NCBI GenBank assembly: GCA_038736355.1
Contig: JAVYML010000002.1
Span: forward strand, 310,001 to 374,000
DNA from: Candidatus Hadarchaeales archaeon
GTDB taxonomy: Archaea; Hadarchaeota; Hadarchaeia; Hadarchaeales; WYZ-LMO6
DNA: 64,000 nt
Direction: 5' to 3'
The notes beneath the pieces were generated by a model. That model ran no database searches, was not told where the DNA came from, and saw only the letters and a list, made by a program, of their open reading frames with translations. Made by a program: the position numbers and the translations under genes. Below are positions 7,908-16,407 of the stretch, piece after piece; position 1 is the stretch's first letter; each line of letters begins with the position of its first letter.

Positions 7908-9134
7908 CTAGAAGAGCTTGGTCTGGTGGGGAAGAGAAAGGGAAGTGGAAAGGAACCTCTCCTCCTCCCCTAGGATCTTTTTGAGCTGAAGAACAGAAAA
8001 GTTGAGGGAAATCTCCTTGGTCCTCCCATACCTCCCACTGTTGATGATCCTAGTGCTGATGATCCCCAGCATGTCCAGCTCAGAAAGGAGGTCCCCCACC
8101 CTCCGCGGCGTGAGGACGTCCATGCCACCCTGAAGGGCTACCCTCCGATAAGCTTCATACACCTCACCCGTAGTCACTTTTTCCATTCCCCTCTGGGCTA
8201 GGAGCAGGAGACTGAGGAGCAACACCTTGGACTGCGTGGGAAGGGTGCGGACTAGCTCCACCACCTTGTCCTCCTCCAGCTTTTCATAGGCCTTCTTAAC
8301 ATGGTCCAACGTAACCGAGTCCATTCCTTCCCTTTCCGCCAGCTCCCCAGCTACCCTTAGGAGATCCAGTGCCCTCCTGGCATCACCGTGCTCTCTAGCC
8401 GCATGGGCTGCGCAGAGGGAGATAACCCCTTCTCCCAAAACTCCTGGGTGGAAAGCCTCAGAAGCCCTCTCCTCTAGAATATCCCTCAACTGTAGGGCAT
8501 CGTACGGTGGAAATACCAGCTCCTCCTCCCCCAAGCTGCTCTTCACGCGAGGATCCAGATAGTGGGTGAACCTCGCATCGTTGGAAATCCCAATCACGCT
8601 CACCTTTGCCCTTTCCAGCTCAGAATTTATTCTGGTGAGATCGTAGAGGATTTCGTCTCCTTTTCTCATCACCATACGATCCACCTCATCCATTACTATG
8701 ATCACGGCACGCTCCTTGGAGTCAAGTGTTTTCAAAAAATTTTCGTAAAGGATATCCAAAGGCCACCCAGTGGTGGGAACGGGATTTCCTTCGGAGAGGG
8801 AGTTGGTCAAAGTGGCGAGGATGCGGTACCTGGTATTCACCCTCTCGCAATTAAGATAAATCCCCCTTATCTCACGGTTCAGCTCCCTTCCCACCCTCTC
8901 CAGCTCCCCAATCACATACCTCACGGTGGCGGTCTTTCCCGTTCCCGTCTTTCCATAGATGAAGACGTTGGAAGGAGTTTCGCCCCTAAGGGGTGAGGAG
9001 AGGATCCTCGCCAGCTCCTCTATTTGTTTTTCCCTGTGGGGAAGTCTTTCCGGGAGATAACTTGGCCGGAGGAGTTCGCGATTCTTGAAGATTGGGCTCC
9101 TTTCCACCAAATTTTTGAAGAGTTCACCCCTCAC
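7908..9134 (-). CDS. cdc6: Orc1/Cdc6 origin-binding initiator ATPase
   Basis: A 408-residue AAA+ initiator. Walker A (YGKTGTGKTATV) is near residue 60 and Walker B (VIIVMDEVDRM) near 145. A sensor-1 region follows (VIGISNDARF) and then the lid (HGDARRALDLLRVAGE). The C-terminal 110 residues form the winged helix that contacts ORB DNA. It is the only Orc1/Cdc6 gene in the window. It overlaps the GINS gene by 11 nt and is followed after 9 nt by DP1. Its probable binding sites are the two ORB elements about 7 kb upstream at 16349-16372 and 16714-16734. Placement inside the mcm-gins-polD operon rather than beside the origin is less common than in Thermococcales. Confidence 0.97.
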   Translation of the reverse strand: MRGELFKNLVERSPIFKNRELLRPSYLPERLPHREKQIEELARILSSPLRGETPSNVFIYGKTGTGKTATVRYVIGELERVGRELNREIRGIYLNCERVNTRYRILATLTNSLSEGNPVPTTGWPLDILYENFLKTLDSKERAVIIVMDEVDRMVMRKGDEILYDLTRINSELERAKVSVIGISNDARFTHYLDPRVKSSLGEEELVFPPYDALQLRDILEERASEAFHPGVLGEGVISLCAAHAAREHGDARRALDLLRVAGELAEREGMDSVTLDHVKKAYEKLEEDKVVELVRTLPTQSKVLLLSLLLLAQRGMEKVTTGEVYEAYRRVALQGGMDVLTPRRVGDLLSELDMLGIISTRIINSGRYGRTKEISLNFSVLQLKKILGEEERFLSTSLSLPHQTKLF

Positions 9135-9594
9135 TTCCTCCCACCCCCAGTCTTTTTCCCATCCATCTCCTCCATTCCTCTATCTTTCCAGCCAGCTCCT
9201 CGAGCAAAACCTTCTCTTCGGGTAAAGCCCCCTTTGCCTGCGAGGGAAAGAGAGAGAAACGCACCAGCTTCTGCAGGCGTACTTCCAAAAAATCTTCCAC
9301 CGCCTTCCTGAATTCTTCTCCCTCTTCGCTCCCTCTGAGATACTCCATCTCTTCGGCCAATTGATGGTAGAAACCCTGTTGGAGGGGTTGCAAGCCGGGT
9401 TGTTTCTTCTCGGAAAGCAACAGCTTACGCACGGCAGCAAGACCCAGTGGATGAAGGGGTTCGACCAAACCATGTTTCCTCAACACTCTGAACTGCCAGT
9501 GCTCCAGCTCTACCCTCTCACCTTCCCTCCAAGAGGAGGGTCCTCCTCCCAAATCCAGTTCAAAATCTCCCTTAATCACACAAGGGACCTTCAT
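9124..9594 (-). CDS. GINS complex subunit with B-then-A layout (Gins23-like)
   Basis: A 156-residue protein. The first 55 residues look like the small beta-rich GINS B domain (KGDFELDLGG..., then EGERVELEHWQFRVLRKHGLVEPL). The remainder is the all-helical A domain with the conserved FYHQLAEEMEYL and FLEVRLQKLVRFSL helices. This B-A order is that of the Psf2/Psf3-type archaeal Gins23, whereas the common euryarchaeal Gins51 is A-B. GINS tightens the MCM helicase and links it to the replisome. It overlaps mcm by four bases and cdc6 by 11 bases. Direct linkage to mcm is the arrangement known for crenarchaeal gins23. No Gins51 gene lies in the window. Confidence 0.85.
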   Translation of the reverse strand: MKVPCVIKGDFELDLGGGPSSWREGERVELEHWQFRVLRKHGLVEPLHPLGLAAVRKLLLSEKKQPGLQPLQQGFYHQLAEEMEYLRGSEEGEEFRKAVEDFLEVRLQKLVRFSLFPSQAKGALPEEKVLLEELAGKIEEWRRWMGKRLGVGGSEG

Positions 9595-11630
9595 CCCTTC
9601 ACCACCCTCGTCACGTATCCCGTCTTTGGCTCGTAGAGCAAACCCTCCCTCTTCTCCTCTTCTATCACCCTGTGCACGAAGTTCTCCTCTATTCCCTCTT
9701 CCTTGGCCCTGCGCAGGATTTCTTCGATGGGGGCCATGCCTCCATGCTTGTTTTCAACTTCCCCTATGATGTCCATCACCCTCTGGATTTTGTCCCTCTG
9801 GCTCTTGGGTCTCCCCGTGAGAATGATGTCCACATCTATTTTTCCGGTGGTGGTGTCTATCCCAGCCTCGTGTAAGTATTTGGAGAGGAGGGCTATCGCT
9901 CTACTCACATCCTCTTCCGTAACTTCTTCCCTGAAATGCATCCTAGCGCTTGCTTTCGACAACCTGATGAGAGATTCCAACTGTCTTGGTGTGATGGGAA
10001 CCGGTTCTCCCCTCTCCGCTGCGCTTCTATACTTCACATAGAAATCCTCTATCTTTTTGATCACTCCTTCCCCCTTCAGCTTGGGATGGATGTATTTTCT
10101 GGCGTAAATGAGGAGCTTCCGCAGGGTTTCGGAATCGATGGGTGGCTTGGCTATCTCAGGCTTCCTGTGCAGCTCCAACATGTGTCTAGCTATTTTCTTG
10201 TCCGTCTCCCCATGTGGTTCGTCCCTCATGATGAAGATGAGATCAAACCTGGAAAGGATCACGGGCTCCAAACCAATTTGCTGTACCAAGTTGCGGTTGC
10301 GATCCAACCTTCCCATCTTAGGATTGGAAGCAGCGAGCACGGAAGTCCTCGAGTTAAGGGTTGCCACTATCCCCGCCTTGGCCACGGAAATCGTCTGCTG
10401 TTCCAGAGCCTCCAAGATGGCACTCCTATCTTCATCAGACATTTTGTCGAATTCGTCTATGCATGCGACACCGCCGTCCGCTATCACCAGAGCCCCGGCT
10501 TCCAGAGTCCACCCCCCACCAAGCTCATCCCTTACCGCTGTAGCCGTCAGTCCTGCCCCCGTTGCCTTCTTCCCGGAAGTATAGAGTCCCCTTGGAGCCA
10601 CGTTCGCCGTCCAGGATAGTAACATACTCTTGGCCACACCCGGATCGCCCGTTAAGAGGATGTGGATGTCTCCCCTTATCCTGGTCCTGTCCGGAAGTTC
10701 GAGAGGATCGCAGCCAAAAAGCATCAGGGCTATTCCTTCTTTTATGGCCTCATGCCCGTGAACGCTGGGAGCTATGGATTTGATGATTTTTTGGTAAAGT
10801 TCTGGATCCTTGATCATTTCCTTTATTTTCTTCTCATCCTCCTCGGAGAGTTCCGTTTCTTCCACTCCCTTTTGCAACACTTCCAAATAGGAAACGTAAA
10901 GTACTTTCCTGAAAGTCTTCATCTTTTTCTGCTTGAAGCTCTCTTGGAAGACTTCCAAAACTCCACTCATCACCACATGGTTTCCCGGAACGGCCACATC
11001 GACCAAGTCATCCCTCACGATACAATCCAGCATCATCGGCATACGTCCACCCCTTAGTTCCTCATGTCTTTCTTGAACCCGGAGACTCTGCCAATCCCTG
11101 AATTCCGACTTTTCAACTTCCAGTTTGAAGGGTCCTCTCTTTCTACAGTTTGGATTCTGGCAACTCAAAGGTTCCCTGAAAATCTCTTCGCTTTGGGGAA
11201 CGGAGTTAAGCTCGCCGCAATGTAAGCACCTGAAAAGGGCTTCCCTTATCTCTGGCTTTATTTCGCTGGCCCTCGTGAGGATGCCCTCGATCTGTATGAA
11301 CTTACCAACATGCTCTGCCCTCAGGTTGCGGATCCTGATAGTCTGTCCTGCACCTTTTACCCTCAACTGCATCTTCGGATTACCGCTTTCTTCCGCCAAC
11401 ACCTCGTTCGCTATCCTGAAGAAGAAGTGTGGGGATTCCTGAAGGATCTCAGCCAAGGTGCCCTCTCCGTGGGCTATGAGTTCATCGAACTCCACCACTA
11501 GGGAATTTTTTCCTACGGCTTGAGCCGCCTCTAGTTCCCTCCTTATCTTCTTGCGGGAAAAGAATTCCCTCAGTTTTTCCTTTAGCTCCCCCACTTCAGC
11601 GGTAATTTCTTCCAACACTTTCCCCCCCAC
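9591..11630 (-). CDS. mcm: Replicative helicase MCM
   Basis: A 679-residue minichromosome maintenance helicase. The N-terminal domain carries a zinc-binding site (CLHC...CQNPNC) near residues 135-170. The AAA+ core has Walker A GDPGVAKS (about residue 327), Walker B CIDEFDKM, sensor 1 AASNPK and the arginine finger SRFDLIF. A C-terminal winged helix follows (VMDIIGEVENKHGGMAP onward). No intein interrupts it. The GTG start at 11630 has a GGAGG ribosome site five bases upstream. It is the first gene of the replication operon and overlaps the GINS gene by four bases. Length and motifs are normal. Confidence 0.98.
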   Translation of the reverse strand: MGGKVLEEITAEVGELKEKLREFFSRKKIRRELEAAQAVGKNSLVVEFDELIAHGEGTLAEILQESPHFFFRIANEVLAEESGNPKMQLRVKGAGQTIRIRNLRAEHVGKFIQIEGILTRASEIKPEIREALFRCLHCGELNSVPQSEEIFREPLSCQNPNCRKRGPFKLEVEKSEFRDWQSLRVQERHEELRGGRMPMMLDCIVRDDLVDVAVPGNHVVMSGVLEVFQESFKQKKMKTFRKVLYVSYLEVLQKGVEETELSEEDEKKIKEMIKDPELYQKIIKSIAPSVHGHEAIKEGIALMLFGCDPLELPDRTRIRGDIHILLTGDPGVAKSMLLSWTANVAPRGLYTSGKKATGAGLTATAVRDELGGGWTLEAGALVIADGGVACIDEFDKMSDEDRSAILEALEQQTISVAKAGIVATLNSRTSVLAASNPKMGRLDRNRNLVQQIGLEPVILSRFDLIFIMRDEPHGETDKKIARHMLELHRKPEIAKPPIDSETLRKLLIYARKYIHPKLKGEGVIKKIEDFYVKYRSAAERGEPVPITPRQLESLIRLSKASARMHFREEVTEEDVSRAIALLSKYLHEAGIDTTTGKIDVDIILTGRPKSQRDKIQRVMDIIGEVENKHGGMAPIEEILRRAKEEGIEENFVHRVIEEEKREGLLYEPKTGYVTRVVKG

Positions 11631-11818
11631 TCAGCCTCCGGTCAAAATGAAGGCTTATTTCGACATCGGTTGAAATGGAGAGTCCTCTCCTTTTTGAGGG
11701 GAGAAAAAATTTTACCTCCATAAAAATTGGAGGCATTTCCTTTCCATCTCCTCCTTCTTTTTCTTCTGTGTTTCACTTCCAATAACAAAAGTAGAGAGAG
11801 ATGACCCGAAGTTAAATA
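11631..11818. other. Intergenic region between glyA and mcm with two hairpins
   Basis: This 188-nt AT-richer stretch separates the end of the amino-acid operon from the start of the replication operon. It holds two inverted repeats: CCTCCA-N7-TGGAGG at about 11716-11734, and an imperfect CTCTCC...GGGGAG hairpin at about 11683-11702. On the minus strand each is followed by T runs, so they may terminate glyA transcription. An AAATAAG element about 30 nt before the mcm start may be its TATA box. No ORB-type sequence is visible here. Confidence 0.4.
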
Positions 11819-13114
11819 TTATCTTAGCTTAATGTATTCGTAAGCTTCAGCCATGGAATCGAAAGCGTAATGGATCCTTGTGAAGCCTTTCCTGAATTCC
11901 CTAACATCCTGTGCCACCTTTTCCGGACTCTCCCCTTTCACTACCCTCAGGATGAATTCAGCAATCCTTCCCATCTCCTCCTCTTTCATTCCCAACCTGG
12001 TAACTTCGGAAACCCCTAACCTTATTCCACCTGGATCCTTGTAATGTCTCCCCTCTCTTATGTCCCAGGGTAAAAGGTTGCGATTCACTAAGATGTTCGC
12101 CCTTTCCAATCTCTCCTCCACCTTCCTTCCTCCCCCCTCCTTTACCACCTCCACGAGGACGATGTGTGAAGAAGTGAATCCCAAGTCGGCACCTACCACC
12201 CTCAACCCTCCCTCGTAGAGTTCTTCTGCCAGTCTTCTGGCGTTCTTAACGATTTGGGCCGCGTATTCCCTTCCAAACTCTAGCATTTCTGCAAGGGCCA
12301 CATTGAGGGCTGCTACACAATGCAAGTGATGGTTGCTCACCACGCCCGGAAATACTGCCCTGTTAACGGCTTCTGCCAGTTCCTTTTTGCAGAGAATCAT
12401 CCCATGCTGGGGACCCGGTAGCGTCTTGTGCGTGCTACACGTCATCACGTCTGCTCCTTCCTTGAGAGGATTCTGGAACTGCCTGCCCGCTATTAAGCCC
12501 GCCACATGTGCAGCGTCGTAACCTATGTAAGCTCCTATCTCCTCAGCTACCTCCTTGAATTCCTTCACAGGATGGGGAAAGAGGAGGACACTTCCACCAA
12601 AGAGAAGGAGTTTGGGTTTTACTTCTCGGACCTTTTTCAAACCCTCTTCCACATCTATATTCATCTTCTTCTCATCGAAGGGCCAATACTCCACTTCCAA
12701 TCCGTGAACGGCTCCCGCTGTCCCACCCAACTTTTTCTTACCCATGCTTATGTGCCCCCCAGCAGGTATGGCAAGACTCATCATCCTGTCTCCCGGATCC
12801 GTCAAAGCGGTGTACATGGCCAAATTGGCAGCCACACCGGAAGTAGGTTGTACATTCGCATGTTCCGCTTCAAAGAGTTCCTTGGCCAGCTCTATTCCCA
12901 ACAATTCTACTTGATCTATGTATTTGCATCCTGCATAGACCCTCTCTCCAGGCCACCCTTCAGCATAACGATGTTGGAAATCTGTGAGGAGGGCCTCCCT
13001 CACCGCCAAACTCGTTACGTTTTCGCTGGCTATGAGGTTTATCGTCTCTTTCATCCACTGATGATGCAAACGAAGGAGTTCAAAGGTCCGCTCGAAGGCT
13101 TCTCTGGGCTTCAT
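11819..13114 (-). CDS. glyA: Serine hydroxymethyltransferase
   Basis: A 431-residue PLP enzyme that converts serine to glycine while loading a one-carbon unit on a pterin. The PLP-lysine motif TCSTHKTLPGPQ is clear near residue 230. Other marks are HRYAEGWPGERVYAGC near the N-terminus, DAAHVAGLIAGRQF and the C-terminal RLGVSEVTRLGM. Archaeal enzymes of this class often use tetrahydromethanopterin; the pterin cannot be read from the sequence. The ATG overlaps the threonine synthase stop by four bases. This places glycine/serine interconversion directly after threonine synthesis in one operon. Full length with no unusual features. Confidence 0.97.
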   Translation of the reverse strand: MKPREAFERTFELLRLHHQWMKETINLIASENVTSLAVREALLTDFQHRYAEGWPGERVYAGCKYIDQVELLGIELAKELFEAEHANVQPTSGVAANLAMYTALTDPGDRMMSLAIPAGGHISMGKKKLGGTAGAVHGLEVEYWPFDEKKMNIDVEEGLKKVREVKPKLLLFGGSVLLFPHPVKEFKEVAEEIGAYIGYDAAHVAGLIAGRQFQNPLKEGADVMTCSTHKTLPGPQHGMILCKKELAEAVNRAVFPGVVSNHHLHCVAALNVALAEMLEFGREYAAQIVKNARRLAEELYEGGLRVVGADLGFTSSHIVLVEVVKEGGGRKVEERLERANILVNRNLLPWDIREGRHYKDPGGIRLGVSEVTRLGMKEEEMGRIAEFILRVVKGESPEKVAQDVREFRKGFTRIHYAFDSMAEAYEYIKLR

Positions 13115-14340
13115 CCCATCATCCTCAAGATCTCCTCCTTTTTACCTTCCACCTCTATTAAACCTCCCGAGACTTGCACAGCCTCTTCTGGGTCCTTCAT
13201 CACACTTCCAGTTGCCACACAAACTACCCTTTCATCCCTATCAACTTCACCTGCCTCCACTAACTTCTTCAATCCCGCCAAAGAAGCAGCACTAGCCGGT
13301 TCCACCCCTATTCCTTCAAGCCTTGCTAGCAAAAGCTGGGCCTCCACTATCTCCCGGTCGGTCACGCTCTCAGCAGTACCATTGGAATTTCTTATAGCTT
13401 TTATGGCCTTGGGACCGTTCACTGGATTCCCTATCCTGATGGCCGTGGCAATAGTTTCAGGATTTTCCACCGGCACAAACTTTTCCAGTCCCTTTTTGAT
13501 GGCATCCACGATTGGCTTTGCTCCTTCTGCTTGAATCCCCGTCATCTTGGGTATGCTTTTTACCAATCCCACCCTTCGAAACTCAAGAAAACCTTTGTAA
13601 ATGGCCCAGATGTTGGCACAGTTGCCCATAGGCACTATCACCCTATCGGGGACCTCCCATCCAAGTTGTTCGGCTATTTCGAAACCTATGGTCTTTTGCC
13701 CCTGGGGTCGGAAGGGGTTGAGGGAATTGAGTAAATAGAAGTCTTTTTTCTCTTCACATATCTCACACAAAAGGGAAAGAGCCTTGTCGAAGTTACCTTT
13801 TATGGCCACCACCTTGGCTCCGTAAACTAAGGCCTGGGCCAGCTTTCCCATCGCTACCTTACCAGCGGGAAGGACCACTACACATTTGAGTCCTGCCTTT
13901 GCTGCGTATGCAGCCAGGGAGGCCGAGGTATTTCCCGTGGAAGCACATACCACCGTCCTCGCTCCCAATTCTAGGGCCCTTGTGACTCCTACCGTCATTC
14001 CTCTGTCCTTGAAGGATCCTGTGGGATTGGCCCCCTCATACTTCACATATACTTCCTTTATTCCAAGCTTCTCTTCCAACCTCCTGCAACGATAGAGGGG
14101 AGTTCCCCCCTCTCCCAAGGTCACTATTTTGCTCTCGTCCTCCACAGGAAGGAAGGGACGGTACTTCCAAACCCTCAGCGGCTCCCTTTCCCACCTCCTT
14201 TTATCAACCTTCTCCGAAACCATCTCCAAGTCAAGCTCGATTTCGAGCAGGCCACCACAGCGGGGACATTGGTAAAGCTTCTCTTGCGGATCCCTTCTTT
14301 CCCCGCATTCTATGCATTGATATTCAAACCAGGCTTTCAT
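13111..14340 (-). CDS. thrC: Threonine synthase
   Basis: A 409-residue PLP-dependent enzyme that converts O-phosphohomoserine to threonine. An N-terminal zinc-ribbon (CIECGER...CPRCGG) occupies the first 35 residues, as in many archaeal ThrC proteins. The PLP lysine sits in PTGSFKDRGMTVG, preceded by the substrate-binding LGEGGTPLYR. ASTGNTSASLAAYAAKAG and ATGSVMKDPE follow in order. It lies between homoserine dehydrogenase (39 nt upstream) and glyA (4-nt overlap). No homoserine kinase gene is adjacent, so the phosphorylation step must be encoded elsewhere. Typical length. Confidence 0.97.
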   Translation of the reverse strand: MKAWFEYQCIECGERRDPQEKLYQCPRCGGLLEIELDLEMVSEKVDKRRWEREPLRVWKYRPFLPVEDESKIVTLGEGGTPLYRCRRLEEKLGIKEVYVKYEGANPTGSFKDRGMTVGVTRALELGARTVVCASTGNTSASLAAYAAKAGLKCVVVLPAGKVAMGKLAQALVYGAKVVAIKGNFDKALSLLCEICEEKKDFYLLNSLNPFRPQGQKTIGFEIAEQLGWEVPDRVIVPMGNCANIWAIYKGFLEFRRVGLVKSIPKMTGIQAEGAKPIVDAIKKGLEKFVPVENPETIATAIRIGNPVNGPKAIKAIRNSNGTAESVTDREIVEAQLLLARLEGIGVEPASAASLAGLKKLVEAGEVDRDERVVCVATGSVMKDPEEAVQVSGGLIEVEGKKEEILRMMG

Positions 14341-14379
14341 CTTTCTTCCTCTTCTCCTGAGTTAATATCCTTGTAAGAC

Positions 14380-15387
14380 TCACTTACCCTTTCCCATCAA
14401 GGTTTGGTGGATGTCCACCAAATCACCCAGAAGCGAGCTTGAAGTTTCCTGTGGTCCTGCTCCAAAGCCCGTGATAGTTATTTCCCTAGCGAGATCAAGC
14501 TCCAAAGAAACAGCGTTGAGCGTCCCGCTTACAGCGAGCGGATGGTGAAGGGGCACGAGTTTCGGCCCGACTTCTAGGACTTTCTCACTTGCCATCCCTA
14601 CCAACTTGATGGTGAAGCCCGCCTCGTGAGCCAAGCGCATCATCTGGGGCGTAATCCTCGTTATCCCCTCCCTCTTCACGTCCTTTAGTTTCACATTCTT
14701 TCCAAGCACTGCATTGGCTAGAATGGTTATTTTACAGGCCGTATCCACACCTTCCAAATCCAGGCTGGGATCCTTTTCGGCTATTCCCAATTCTTGGGCC
14801 TCCCTGAGGACTATGTCCAAGGGGACTTCTTCCTGACTCATGCGTGTTAGGATGTAGTTGGTCGTACCATTCAAAATCCCCTTTATGGCCAAGATTTTGT
14901 TCCCGGTGAGGATTTTCTTGGCCAGGCTGATTACCGGTATGGCTCCACCAACGGAAGCAGAGTATCTAAACTCTACACCCTTCTTCTTGGAAAGTTCTTC
15001 CAGCTCCTTGAAGGCCACCACGAGCGGGCCCTTGTTCGAGGTAATCACGTGTTTTCCGGAGAGCATGGCCTCCCTTATATGGGTCAAACCAGGCTCACCC
15101 GTCTCTATGTTCGTGGGGGTAAGCTCGAAAACCACTTCTCCCTCTACCTCCCTTATTACCTCTCTCCCACTCATCCTTTTTCCTCCCACCACTCTTCCTT
15201 TCTCCACAAGCTCCAAGAGTTCCTTGAAGGAAAATCCCTCCTCTTTGATAACGGCTCCATATTCATCCACCACTGCGCTGACCTTAGGAGAAAGTCCGTA
15301 CCTCTTCTCTAGGAATTCCTTCTTCTGAGAAAGGGCCTTAATCAAACCCTTCCCCAAATTCCCAAAACCTACGATGATGAATTTCAA
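14380..15387 (-). CDS. hom: Homoserine dehydrogenase
   Basis: A 335-residue NAD(P)-dependent oxidoreductase that reduces aspartate semialdehyde to homoserine. The N-terminal Rossmann motif is IIVGFGNLGKGL. The substrate domain carries SNKGPL, KGILNGTTNYIL and EAQELGIAEKDPSLDLEGVDTA-type signatures, including the catalytic lysine and acidic residues of the family. It has no C-terminal ACT regulatory domain. Instead, a separate ACT protein is encoded just upstream and overlaps it by four bases, suggesting that feedback control is supplied in trans. Start and length agree with archaeal homologues. Confidence 0.96.
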   Translation of the reverse strand: MKFIIVGFGNLGKGLIKALSQKKEFLEKRYGLSPKVSAVVDEYGAVIKEEGFSFKELLELVEKGRVVGGKRMSGREVIREVEGEVVFELTPTNIETGEPGLTHIREAMLSGKHVITSNKGPLVVAFKELEELSKKKGVEFRYSASVGGAIPVISLAKKILTGNKILAIKGILNGTTNYILTRMSQEEVPLDIVLREAQELGIAEKDPSLDLEGVDTACKITILANAVLGKNVKLKDVKREGITRITPQMMRLAHEAGFTIKLVGMASEKVLEVGPKLVPLHHPLAVSGTLNAVSLELDLAREITITGFGAGPQETSSSLLGDLVDIHQTLMGKGK

Positions 15388-15836
15388 GCCTTTTCCTCCA
15401 AAGCCTTCAGGAAAAGGAGTCCCCTTTCCTCCGAAATCCTCTCCAAGAGGGAGAGAGCCTCTTCCAGAACCTTTTCATCTCTGCCGTTGAGGCTCAGGCG
15501 AACCGCCATTTCTTTCTCCCCCATAGAGAGCCTCATGTCCGAAACCTTAGCTCCTGTACCCTCCATCCTTTCCGTTATCTCCCTTAAGTCTTCCACGGTC
15601 ATCTTCCCCCCTATCAACACTATCCTCTTCCTGAGTTCCTCCCTCTCCCCTACATGGGTTATTCTTATTCCCTTCGCTTTCAGTTCTGAAAGCATCCTTC
15701 TGAACCTCCCTCTATCGCTTATCTCTAGGATTACGGTAACTGGAACCAAGCCCAGTTTTGTCTTTTTCTCCCTCTTGTGTACTACATTCCTTATGTTGCC
15801 ACCGAACTTGGAAATGGGTTCTAAGGCCTTCACCAA
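15384..15836 (-). CDS. ACT-domain protein, probable regulator of homoserine dehydrogenase
   Basis: From the first NTG codon (GTG at 15836) the protein has 150 residues with an ACT fold and a second ACT-like half (KRIVLIGGKMTVEDLREITERM onward). The same frame stays open upstream to about 15899 and encodes KILVRLELELEDIPGQLVKAL, which is the missing first strand and helix start of a canonical ACT domain. No ATG, GTG or TTG precedes it, although GGAGG sits seven bases before an ATC codon. The true protein therefore probably begins near 15880, by non-canonical initiation, frameshifting, or an unnoticed indel. It overlaps hom by four bases and is likely its allosteric partner, binding an amino acid such as threonine. 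Confidence 0.7.
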   Translation of the reverse strand: MVKALEPISKFGGNIRNVVHKREKKTKLGLVPVTVILEISDRGRFRRMLSELKAKGIRITHVGEREELRKRIVLIGGKMTVEDLREITERMEGTGAKVSDMRLSMGEKEMAVRLSLNGRDEKVLEEALSLLERISEERGLLFLKALEEKA

Positions 15837-15898
15837 TTGTCCGGGTATATCCTCTAGCTCTAGTTCTAGTCTGACGAGGATTTTTCCCCCTCCAACTT

Positions 15899-16306
15899 CT
15901 AAATCCTCTTCCTCTTCGGTATGATCAAAACCAGAAGACCTCCCTTTATCCTCAAAACACGCTCCTCTGGAACGGCGTTCTTGGGAAGTTCAAAGGTGGA
16001 GAAGTAAGCGTTACCATCCCTCCTCCTCGCCACAATTTCGATGGCCTTTCCCCTCCTCCTTATCTCCACCCCTTCTTTCCCCACTCCAGGAATGCGCATA
16101 CAGAAAATCACTTCCCTTGGCTTCTCCACGCACATGTACTCGGTTTCTAGCGTTCCCTTTATTTCTCCCTCAGGAAAAGTCGTAACTCTCCTCCGAACTT
16201 TCACCTGCGAAGCGTTGGACTCCCTAATATCGACTTGAACTTCTGTTTTCCTTTCCATTTCCTCCACCATTTTTTTAATCCTCTCGAAGAAGTCCCCTTC
16301 GAACAT
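15899..16306 (-). CDS. Hsp20/alpha-crystallin-like small heat-shock protein
   Basis: A 135-residue protein with a charged N-terminal arm (about 45 residues) followed by an alpha-crystallin-like domain. Recognisable blocks are CMRIPGVGKEGVEIRRRG, KAIEIVARRR, FELPKNAVPEE and the closing GGLLVLIIPKR strand with an IxI-like hydrophobic tail. Small heat-shock proteins hold unfolding proteins without ATP. This one is divergent, and a structural p23/CS-like role is possible. It is the first gene of the minus-strand amino-acid operon. A TATA element at 16334-16341 lies about 31 nt before its ATG. It borders the putative replication origin directly. Confidence 0.75.
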   Translation of the reverse strand: MFEGDFFERIKKMVEEMERKTEVQVDIRESNASQVKVRRRVTTFPEGEIKGTLETEYMCVEKPREVIFCMRIPGVGKEGVEIRRRGKAIEIVARRRDGNAYFSTFELPKNAVPEERVLRIKGGLLVLIIPKRKRI

Positions 16307-16333
16307 CGACCTCTTTTCTTTTTTGGTCCTTAT

Positions 16334-16341
16334 CCTATAAA
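16334..16341 (-). promoter_or_regulatory. TATA box for the Hsp20-led operon
   Basis: TTTATAGG on the minus strand, about 31 nt before the ATG at 16306. It sits just outside the left ORB element at 16349-16372. Confidence 0.55.
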
Positions 16342-16348
16342 TCCCTAA

Positions 16349-16372
16349 GGGACCCCATCGTTTCCACTGGAA
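16349..16372 (-). promoter_or_regulatory. ORB1, origin recognition box
   Basis: The minus strand reads TTCCAGTGGAAACGATGGGG followed by TCCC. It matches the euryarchaeal/crenarchaeal ORB consensus, with dyad core and G-string. It ends two bases before the AT-rich promoter of the LAGLIDADG-like gene, so Orc1/Cdc6 binding could also affect that promoter. Confidence 0.85.
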
Positions 16373-16373
16373 C

Positions 16374-16383
16374 TATTAAATAC
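16374..16383 (+). promoter_or_regulatory. TATA box of the LAGLIDADG-like gene
   Basis: ATTAAATACT lies about 29 nt upstream of the ATG at 16408, fitting a leaderless transcript. It abuts ORB1 and is part of the AT-rich segment. Confidence 0.6.
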
Positions 16384-16407
16384 TCTTTGCCCAAATTTTT
16401 GATACAA

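Noticed and set aside
9442-9465. ORB-like string CCCAGTGGATGAAGGGG inside the GINS gene
   Set aside because: It lacks the GGAAAC core and lies within conserved GINS coding sequence; chance match.
11631-11818. glyA-mcm intergenic region as the origin
   Set aside because: It is AT-rich with hairpins but has no ORB core; the hairpins fit termination better.
12506-13534. 342-codon plus-strand frame opposite glyA/thrC
   Set aside because: Antisense shadow; no domain character and both opposite genes are secure.
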